Positions 56,521-64,000 of a stretch of 64,000 nt of DNA are shown here, piece after piece (the first letter of the stretch is position 1; every line of letters begins with the position of its first letter). The position numbers and the translations under genes are program-made. The notes beneath the pieces are model-generated. The model was given only the letters and a program-made list of their open reading frames with translations. It was not told the DNA's origin and ran no database searches. This stretch comes from Cylicocyclus nassatus (lineage: Eukaryota; Nematoda; Chromadorea; Rhabditida; Strongylidae): assembly GCA_958299035.1 (NCBI GenBank), contig CATQJL010000316.1, positions 43,955,585-44,019,584 on the forward strand, read 5' to 3'.

Positions 56521-58785
56521 CAACTCCTGGGAAAAAAACGAATTGCGATAAATTTTTCCGTCCTGCGTTTTTATCGTGAAAAAACCGTCGGATTGCTATA
56601 ACTTCTTTTGAAGCAGATTTTTGAAGAAGCTGAAAACATCGCTGGACTGCTAAGAATCTGGCGGTTTAGAATTTAGATCTAATTATCAAAACTACTTTTG
56701 TTTGACCTACCGCGACGTATTTGTCGCAACAAAACCGTCGCACGGCGCTAATTTCCTTGACAATAAGTTTCGCAAATCTAAAAATACATTTTTGAATTTC
56801 TGGCAAGTTTCTGACTCAGAAGGTGCTTCGAATTTACAAAAAAGCCTGACATTTACAGACAGCATTTGGTGATTATTAGAATGTTTTCGTCGAATTCAGG
56901 TCGAATTTACAAAGATTTAAGATAATTTACAAAGTTTGTTGAAGGAACTGAAAGCAAAGTGCATTGCGCTGTTTCACAATCAATCTCGACCTATCAAATA
57001 TGATGCTGGCTGATTCAGTCCCTCAAGAACGAGTTGACTCGCGGAAGCTAGGAGCGGATTTCACTGCTTTATAATTTTCAAACCTACTCATCTGTGGCCA
57101 AATAACTTCGTAGTCTGTAGAACACAAGGACTTTTGTAACAAAATAGTTTGAACTCGGTTTATTATATGAAATCGTTTTCTAGGTACGTGGTCTTGAGGT
57201 GCGCGCGTTCCATTGACGACTTGGTGCCTCATTTCCAAGACCGTAATATAATACAAACGATAGATTGACTAAAGAGTCCAAACTTTGTCTATGTTCGGAT
57301 TGTTACCTGTTGTTCAAATTTTTCATTTTGGTACATTCGATTCTGAGAAAAGAACCGTCTGGTGGTCGGTAGAACTGTGAAAAAAACGATCAAATTACCG
57401 CAAATTCGGACCAAATTTAGTGTTATTGTAAACCTGCTAAGGTTTACGTATTCAAAACCTCCGTGAAAAATGCTACTTGATAATGTATGAATTGAACATC
57501 TTAGCATCGCTTAAGTATCCCTCTTTTCGCTTCTTTCTTAACTACGGTGCTCCGCGCCCAGATTTCTGTACAGTTGGGTTCGCACCCAGAGGCATGTGTT
57601 CGCGGTATAGATACCGCAGATATTCAATCCATACAAAATCAAGTAGCATTTTTCACGGAGGTTCAGAATACGTAAAGCTTAGCAGGTTAACGATAACACT
57701 AATTGGTCCGAATTTGCGGTAATTTGATTTTTTGCACACTTCCACCGACCACTAGACGGTTCTTTCCTCAGAATCGAATGTTCCAAGATGAAAAATTTGA
57801 ACAGCAGGTAACACTCCGAACATAGACAAAGTTTGGACTCTTTAGTCAATCTATCGTTTTTGTATTACGGTCTTGGAAATGAGGCATCACGTCGTCAATG
57901 GAACGCGCGCACCTCATTTCAAGACCACGTACCTAGAAAACGATTTCATATAATAAACCAAGTTCAAACTATTTTGTTACAAAAGTCCTTGTGTTCTACA
58001 GACTACGAAGTTATTTGGCCACAGATGAGTAGGTTTGAAAATTATGAGGCAGTGAAATCCGCTCCTAGCTTCCGCGAGTCAACTCGTTCTTGAGGGACTA
58101 AATCAGCCAGCATCACATTTGATAGGCCGAGATTGATTGTGAAACAGCGCAATGCACTTTGCTTTCAGTTCCTTCAACAAACTTTGTAAATTATCTTAAT
58201 TCTTTGTAAATTCGACCTGAATTCGACGAAAACATTCTAATAATCACCAAATGCTGTCTGTAAAAGCTTTTTGGTCAGTTCGAAGCACCTTCTAGGTCAG
58301 AAACTTGCCAGAAATTCAAAAATGTATTTTTAGATTTGTGAAACTTATTGTCAAGGAAATTAGCGCCGTGCGACGGTTTGGTCGCGACAAATAGTCCCGG
58401 TGGGTTAAACAAAAATATTTTCGAAAATTGAACCTGAATTCTAAACCGCCAGATTCTTAGCAGTCCAGGATGTTTCCAGCTTCTTCAAAAATCTACATCA
58501 AAAGAAGTTGTAACATTTGATTTAACTGGCTTGGCACCATTAGGGCGGAGTTTTGTGATCTAATTGAGGCCGCTCCCGTCCGCGACGCACCTGCGTCTCT
58601 CTCGCGCGGGTGCTCTCTGATCATTACTTAGCCTTATCAGGTCACGAAGCCCCGCCTTTGCCGATGCCAAACTAGTTGAATTAAATGGTAGCAATCCGAC
58701 GGTTTTTTCACGATAAAAACGCAGCGACAGAAAAATTTATCGCAATCCGTTTTTTCCCAAGAGTTAGGACTCAATTGTAACTCAC
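56521..58785. mobile_element. Large palindromic element (~2.26 kb)
   Basis: Left arm 56521-57480 and right arm about 57645-58785 are inverse copies over roughly 950 bases. Landmarks are ctcctgggaaaaaaacg / cgttttttcccaagagtt, gtcggattgct / agcaatccgac, gaacgagttgactcgcggaa / tccgcgagtcaactcgttct, and acgtggtcttgaggtgcgcg. The loop is about 160 bases. The termini are not sharp and no target duplication was resolved, so the class is open. The 77- and 86-codon frames on opposite strands near 57023 and 58093 are the same arm twice. Confidence 0.85.
58514..58687. mobile_element. 174-bp MITE inside one arm of the palindrome
   Basis: The sequence is present only in the right arm; the left arm reads straight through at 56594-56604 (attgctataacttc). 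GTA flanks both sides (58511-58513, 58688-58690). The termini ACATTTGATTTAACTGGC and its imperfect inverse (actagttgaattaaatg) mark the ends. The interior shares ctgcgtctct..gtgctctctgatcatt and gccccgccttt with 44768-45002. Confidence 0.85.
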
Positions 58786-58789
58786 AATG

Positions 58790-59815
58790 GAAAATAGCCA
58801 AATCAAAGTGGCATGTTTTAGTGTATAATACACTTCGTCTTGATGCTACAGATTTGGCTGATTATCACTTAATGTGCATACAGTAGCTGCAAAGCTTAGA
58901 GAGCAAGTTTTAGCTACCTGAAGTGGTCGCATATGCATGTACAGGGAACGTATGTTCATAACGAATGCGGGTGTGAAGTAGCTGTGTCTCGGACTTGCGA
59001 GACCTATTGGTGTTTGGATCCTGTTGGTGTTCAAGTTTTTTGTATTCTTCTCATATTTTATTTAATTCCTGCTTCACGCATTTTTGAGGCAAATAATGGC
59101 CTTGCAACTAAAACCCTATCCGACTTGTTAGTAACGTTCGCCACTATCAACTCAGAAACCTGCTATACTGGCGCAAGAGCAAATTTCTCCTACTCATTGC
59201 TGCAGACACTTCCCAAAATCTTTGCCTTCTAAATCTAGCTTGCACCTCATTTTCAATGTTTTCCCGGCAGCAAAACAAGCATTTACGCAAACAAGTGTAC
59301 TGTAAAGAATCGGCAGATTGTTTCGGCGTTAGCATTATATCAGTAATCTCGTTAATGGAACGAAATATATGCATAACACCATGAAACACTCTGAATACAA
59401 TATTGTGCAAGTGTAGCTGCTAATTGCTCGCACGTCCACATGTATTGCGGGATATTTGAAAATAAAAAATACACGCAAAAGCAAAAATCACGAAACTAGA
59501 ATATTTAAAAAGGTTATATGGTCGCAAAGACTCCAGTTTTCTTTACAAAGTTACTTCATTTGGTAGTGAGAAAAGAGCAAGAGTAATAACGTTTCTCCTT
59601 TTATCTGGAGGATTCAGATCCAAATGTTGAGCTCCATTAAAAATTCTGAGGCCGTTCTCGCAATAGGCGCAAAGCAAGAATCGGTTGTACATCGTGATAC
59701 TGCTCCTAAATTGTCTCTTAAAGTCTAATTGTAACTGAGTTAATATGACAAAGGGAGAATTTGAGTAATCTATAAAGTCATTTGACGAACTGTCGCTTAA
59801 AGTCGTTGCTAGGTT
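58790..59815. other. No recognisable feature
   Basis: No supported gene or repeat. The 99-codon plus frame 58933-59232 is unrecognised. Confidence 0.4.
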
Positions 59816-59819
59816 CTGC

Positions 59820-60421
59820 CTACAAGGTTTTTAGCATATTTCTCGAGGGGTTTGTCTCTTGCGACATATGCATAGACCGCCTAAAAACAAAACAAAAAGA
59901 TTTCGGCATCGACTCGGACGAAGAGGACAAAACGGTGGAAGCGTCTGTAGGAAAAATAGTTTTTAGAAAAGATTATTTTGTAAGCCACTTTTCATTGTGT
60001 CATTTTTCATTTCAAAAAATGTACATGGTGAAGGAAAAGGGCATTGACACCGAACCTCAATAAACTTCGGCGTTTATCTGGAATTCTGCTGACGGTTATT
60101 GCTTTCTGTAGTGGATTCTGAGATTTTTGTATCTCTTCTCGAACTATTGCACGTATTCTTAGGGTACCATAATGCTTTTGTAGTGACGCCATATGATGTC
60201 AATCGACAGCTTATCGAACGTTTTCTCCATCAAAGAACGTGTGTGCAGCTCGTAGCTTTTCTTTGCTACTTACCATCATCCTCGCAGTGTGGATCCATCT
60301 GTTGTGCTGCAATTCTTGACCAATCCACAAGCATAGGGATTACCTTCATGACGCTTCGCAGTCGCTCTCTTAGAAAGCATTTCAAGATTTTTAGGTGCAG
60401 CACATTAGTCGGTTGGGCCAA
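59820..60421 (-). CDS. Possible three-exon 3' end of an unrecognised gene
   Basis: On the minus strand three segments can be joined. Exon a, 60421-60274, lies between ccgtag and a consensus donor GATGATG|GTAAGTAG; it reads ..RSVMKVIPMLVDWSRIAAQQ and MDPHCEDD. Exon b, 60143-about 60052, begins after gtgcaatag in the phase exon a requires and reads VREEIQKSQNPLQKAITVSR, IPDKRRSLLRF. A last exon, 59944-59820, follows the good acceptor tttttcctacag and reads ASTVLSSSSESMPKSFCFVF.. to TAG. The donor of exon b is weak (two options near 60051-60056), and no poly(A) signal is evident just downstream. The protein is unrecognised. Plus-strand frames over the same region (93 and 126 codons) are the alternative reading. 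Confidence 0.3.
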
Positions 60422-60539
60422 CTACGGCTACGTCAAGCTGCAACTACTTGCCTTTGTTCTTCCGTACCGACATCGTTAAGCTGGTGCATTTTTTGGCATC
60501 TTCTTGACCCCTATTATCCGATTGAGAAATCTTGTCAGC

Positions 60540-60895
60540 TACTACCACTCATAGAACACATTTCGGGAAATTCGCGGAAACACGCAAATCACGCAAAATA
60601 TACAGCACCATAACTTCCTTTGAAATGGAAAAAAATTGTACTCGGCTCATCAAGGCAAATCTTTTGGTATACAACATACCTTTGATATTCCGTTACTAGT
60701 TTTCTCAAAACATTTTGCGGATTTTCCTCCGCAAATAATTAATGCAGCGCGCAACGCATATAAAAGATTCAAGTAAACACTGCTCGACACTCGACAGCAC
60801 TGTTTTCGAGATTAAGATTAGATTAGAAAGCAATCGGAGACTTTGTTTCCAAAAAGATAGAAGAACTGGTGAGTTTTGACCCTAACGGCAACATG
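60540..60895 (+). repeat. Foldback-family fragment, one ~300-bp module
   Basis: The order cgcggaaacacgcaaatcac, ccataacttcctttgaaat, catcaaggcaaatcttttgg, ttgatattccgtta, aatgcagcgcgcaacgc, aaagattcaagtaaacactg matches 29520-29840. No inverse arm is present, so it is a solo fragment, about as diverged as FB3. Confidence 0.75.
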
Positions 60896-60899
60896 CATT

Positions 60900-61636
60900 A
60901 ACATACTAGCCGGAGGGGATCGCAGCCTAAAAGAAAGCTTTACGTGCTGAAGCTCCAGACATCTCGATTTTACGTGTCTACCTATCCGTAAGCGTTCCTA
61001 CCACCCTTCACTGTAAATATTTTGGACAGGGAACGAAAAGCTGTACAAGCCGTATATTCCAGCTTTTTGCATGATCCCCTGATGATCCCCGGCTGCCGTC
61101 CATCTTATCTTTGAAGTATTCTTATTTTCGAGGTTGAAAAACCTTCCAAAGTTGTACTATTTGGCCTGTACATAGCAAACCCCCGTCAGTGCATCTTCTC
61201 TGAGTCGGTCCTAGGTTGGCCTACGGCGCCTCAGCGCGGTGTCAAGCGAGCCATCGACGCGGACGCGGATTTTTTTGTAGGCATGTTAGAAACTGCGTGT
61301 TCTCAAAGAAGAAGCAGTTCGCGAGGTTGTGCAGGTTTGGTCAAATGGCTAAAACTAGTGTGATACACGCTGCAGCCCCAGGGTTCGCGATCGGCAAGTG
61401 CCGACATTTTTGCTATATCGCCGGGGCAATCTTTGACAGCAGTCACTATCCAAAAAAAAATTGACGGTGGGTGCTGTCAAAGGTTTTGCTGCGCAAACAG
61501 GGGAAGCCGGATACAATAACAGGCATTAACATCCATAAAAAATCTTGATTTATAGAAGATGAAGAGAGAGTTTGATTTCTATTTTGAGCATTTTCCGAAA
61601 ATGACGAAGATTTTATCGACATAGCCCAACGAAATT
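60900..61636. other. No recognisable feature
   Basis: No supported gene or repeat seen; the 82-codon plus frame at 61216-61464 is unrecognised. Confidence 0.4.
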
Positions 61637-62680
61637 TTAGGTCGTTCCGAAAGTATTGTCGCTTTCCTCAAACGTATGTCACATTTCGTGAATAAAGTAG
61701 AAGAGATTTTGGTAGCATTCGATGCAGAATTTCATTTTCTTTCCAAAGATTATATAACCGCTGCACAAAATTCAATAACCTTGTGAAAAATTATCAAAAT
61801 CTGCGACCCATTCTTTTTGAGAAGGCCAAGTTTCACAATTTTTCTAAATTTTTATAACAATCCTCAGAAGAAGTCCAAGTGATGGATGGATAGATCAAAC
61901 CCTACAGGAAACAGCACAATGTTTTTCTACTTTTCAGAACTCGTCATAATTTTTATGTAGATTTTTTGATGGAGTCACCGAATTTTAGAGGCTCGTCTCA
62001 CACACAAATGCATCAAACACTAATAAATTTTCGAATTTTGAAACTTACAAAGGTGGAATATGGTCTGACACTAAGTTTTCAAAGCAAATGAGCGTTTACT
62101 GTTTTAGGCTGGCAGCTTTCGGAAATTTCGCGCGCAGCCTGGGGCGCCCTGGGAAACCTGAGTTATGATGATTTTTTCAGGAAAACTTTATGAATCGGAA
62201 ACAAAAAATAACTGGTAGAAAGAGGAGAGAAAGTTGCGTTGAACGACATCCGAGTTGCTTGTCGGTTGTTGTTCTGTGAGGTTTGAGCTGACGAAATATG
62301 GAATTTGATGGCAGTGAAAAATTAATTCCAGAAACTCTAGGAAGCAAGCTAAAAAAAGAAAAAATTATTCTGTGTCCTATAGGGTTTGCTCTAGAAAATT
62401 GTTCTGTGTCCTATAGGGTTTGCTCTATCTACTTGTCACTTGTACTTCTTCGGAGAATAGATACGAAAATTTAGACAAATGGCCGATGAACATGACAAAA
62501 GCATGAGTCGCAAATTTTGGTAAGTCTCCGAGAGCTCATTGAATTTTATGCAATAAAATTACAATCATTAGAAAGAGAATGAAATGCTGCATCGAATGCT
62601 TCTAAGATTCTTGAAAATCTTGATTCCGTGAAATGTGGCGTTCATTTGAAAAAAGCGACATTACTTTCGGAACGACCTAA
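61637..62680. mobile_element. Mariner-type MITE (1,044 bp), complete
   Basis: TTAGGTCGTTCCGAAAGTAT + TGTCGC at the left is matched in inverse at the right (gcgacattactttcggaacg + acctaa). TA follows the right end, while the left flank is TT, a one-base mismatch to the expected target. Subterminal aaatgaaattctgcatcgaatg-type sequence pairs between arms. It is the only family member here with both ends; the copies at 1300 and 3346 and the interior at 27840-28260 are partial. Confidence 0.85.
62368..62436 (+). repeat. 34-bp tandem duplication inside the mariner MITE
   Basis: ttctgtgtcctatagggttt followed by gctcta occurs twice back to back. The other family copies have a single version (cctgtaaggtttgctct at about 2610). 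Confidence 0.85.
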
Positions 62681-62689
62681 TATTTAGAA

Positions 62690-63036
62690 AAAAACTTGAT
62701 ATCCCATTTTTGCTGCAATCGTTGATCAACGCATCTGTTCGTTGATCAACCGCATCCGTATGCCACCCTATTTGTGCAATTTTGTGCATTGTCGTCCGCA
62801 TAATTAGCCATCTGACGTGTTCAGTAAGTGACTCACTAGCAACTTACGAAATTTTTCTCTGCGTCTCCTTGAAGACACGCTGTCTGCGTAAACCTTGCCG
62901 ATGGCGACGGCTTCGCTAACGGCAAGCAGGGCAAATCATTGCGCAGCTGACTGGTTGCTCGGCTGCCAACTAACCATGCATTCTTATAACGCGGGAGCAA
63001 AGGGGGTCGTAAGATAAGCTTACGGATTTCTTCTCA
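62690..63036. other. No recognisable feature
   Basis: A short direct repeat (cgttgatcaacgcatctgttc, then gttgatcaaccgcatccg) lies at 62720-62757. No gene. Confidence 0.45.
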
Positions 63037-63227
63037 CAAGGGAAGGATAATCGGTCGAAGTGGCCATTTGGAATGAGCTGTATATTAGGAAACCGTCCTC
63101 GGTAAGGCAAACTCAAAACTACTTTCGCTAGGTGCCGAGCGGTTTTGTGGGGGAAGTTACAAGGCCATTTTCCTCCTGCGCAGCCGGCGCACCCAATGAT
63201 GAGCGAGGCACTAGAACAACGCATCAC

Positions 63228-63281
63228 TGGCGCAGTGGCAAGAAAGCGGCGTACGAAGCAGATGGTCGAGGGTTCGAGTCC
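63228..63281 (+). promoter_or_regulatory. tRNA-like module with perfect A and B boxes
   Basis: TGGCGCAGTGG (63228-63238) fits the A-box consensus TRGCNNAGYGG, and GGTTCGAGTCC (63271-63281) fits the B-box consensus GGTTCGANTCC. The 32 bases between them suit a tRNA. T runs (TTTTGTTTTG) follow at about 63293-63303, a possible pol III stop. Acceptor and T-arm stems do not pair well, so a functional tRNA is unlikely. Confidence 0.7.
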
Positions 63282-63419
63282 TGTTGCTGCTGTTTTGTTT
63301 TGCAGTCTTTTAAAAAGTCTTAAGCTATAATCTTCTACAATATGTAAATCCGTGGAGGTTATGATGTCACAACAAGGGATTCAAGTGAATATTAACATGT
63401 ATGGAATACAACCACAACC

Positions 63420-63530
63420 GGATACATTGATACAATACAAGCGGATAACAATACAATTGGATACAATACAACCCCTTGTATTGTATCCAACTGTATTGTT
63501 ATCCGGTTGTATTGTATCATTGATACACGA
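63420..63530. repeat. Palindrome of gatacaatacaa repeats
   Basis: cggataacaatacaattgga and its inverse tccaactgtattgttatccg, plus flanking gatacaatacaa, form a roughly 110-base palindrome at the centre of H5. The H4 centre lacks it. Confidence 0.85.
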
Positions 63531-63911
63531 TCACGGATACATTGATAAGCACCCCCGGCGAATTCGAGTCTCCTATTTAGTACTGTTTTTCACGAACTTT
63601 GATAGGCAATTGTAAAGCTGATGATTGTCATGGTTTATATTTTATCCGATGTGCGCGCGGAAAGCTCTTCTGCTGTAGCATTTTGTGGTTGTATTCCATA
63701 CATGTTAATATATCATTTATCCCTTGTTGTGACATCATACCCTCCACAGATTTACATATTGTAGAAGATCATAGCTTATTGTAGAAACAGTGACTTTTTG
63801 CAGTAAATAGCTTGTTTCAACTGTTTCAACTTTCAACTAGAAATGAGTATTTTTCTTTTACTGTCACCCAATAGACTTCATATAGGACAGCAAAAGAAAA
63901 CAGCAGCAACA

Positions 63912-63965
63912 GTACTCGAACCCTCGCCCATCCGCTTCGTACGCCGCTGTCTTGCCACTGCCCTA
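63912..63965 (-). promoter_or_regulatory. tRNA-like module, right arm of H5
   Basis: On the minus strand TAGGGCAGTGG (63965-63955) and GGTTCGAGTAC (63922-63912) are near matches to the A and B boxes. It faces the left-arm module across the element centre. Confidence 0.65.
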
Positions 63966-64000
63966 CTGCCACACTGATGCGTTGTTCTAGCACCTCGCTC

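Larger units (their letters stand above)
63037..64000. mobile_element. Long Harbinger-like element H5, cut by the window edge
   Basis: The left end CAAGGGAAGGATAATCGGTC and following cgaagtggcc match H4. The preceding three bases are TCA rather than TWA. The left arm to about 63360 is paired in inverse from about 63745 onward, and the last visible bases (gttgttctagcacctcgctc) are inverse to 63202-63221, so roughly 165 more bases of right arm are expected beyond the window. The centre is its own palindrome (63420-63530) of gatacaatacaa repeats. Each arm holds a tRNA-like module. Confidence 0.85.

Noticed and set aside
63221..63293. Functional tRNA gene
   Set aside because: The A and B boxes are good, but acceptor and T-arm stems do not pair and the sequence lies in a transposon arm repeated in inverse.

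Overview
This is a gene-poor, transposon-saturated stretch of AT-rich eukaryotic DNA. No open frame exceeds 164 codons. I recognise no known protein, rRNA, functional tRNA, operon or CRISPR array. The mix of Tc1-, mariner-, hAT-, Harbinger- and TTAA-type non-autonomous DNA transposons, plus large foldback palindromes, suggests a metazoan invertebrate. A nematode is my best guess, because of the Tc1-type CAGTGCTGG termini and compact acceptor-like sites, but the species is not determinable here. All element classes are assigned from termini and target-site duplications (TSDs) only; no transposase gene was seen. Layout: 1-4.6 kb is a diverged direct duplication with a TTAA-type MITE in only one copy. 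5.4-9.6 kb holds a small inverted repeat, a second TTAA MITE and a complete Tc1-like palindrome. 11.6-15.8 kb is a field of degenerate repeats with two hAT-type elements. 18.5-22.7 kb is a mosaic of foldback fragments, a Harbinger-like MITE and a TTAA MITE. 23.7-25.1 kb is a foldback terminal region with a regular 120-bp tandem array. 25.7-26.5 kb is a long Harbinger-like element with tRNA-like pol III promoters in both arms. 27.4-34.2 kb contains a 5.4-kb foldback palindrome (FB1) interrupted by a 1.6-kb insertion with an 8-bp TSD. 35-39.8 kb has two mariner-type MITEs, a Harbinger-like MITE and an intact 895-bp hAT element. 43-50.2 kb has a TTAA MITE, a Harbinger-like MITE and a complete 3.07-kb foldback (FB2). 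52-58.8 kb has a TTAA MITE, a mariner MITE nested inside another, and a 2.26-kb palindrome carrying a 174-bp insertion in one arm. 61.6-64 kb has a complete mariner MITE and the start of another tRNA-like-bearing Harbinger-like element cut by the window edge. Possible host coding sequence is limited to four exon-like segments (about 42.0, 43.9, 46.4 and 59.8-60.4 kb) with plausible splice signals; none is recognised and all are low confidence. Most open frames in the window are translations of repeats. The most interesting material is the foldback family built from reused modules (22-bp, 120-bp and ~300-bp repeats), and the Harbinger-like elements whose two arms each carry an inward-facing A-box/B-box pair.
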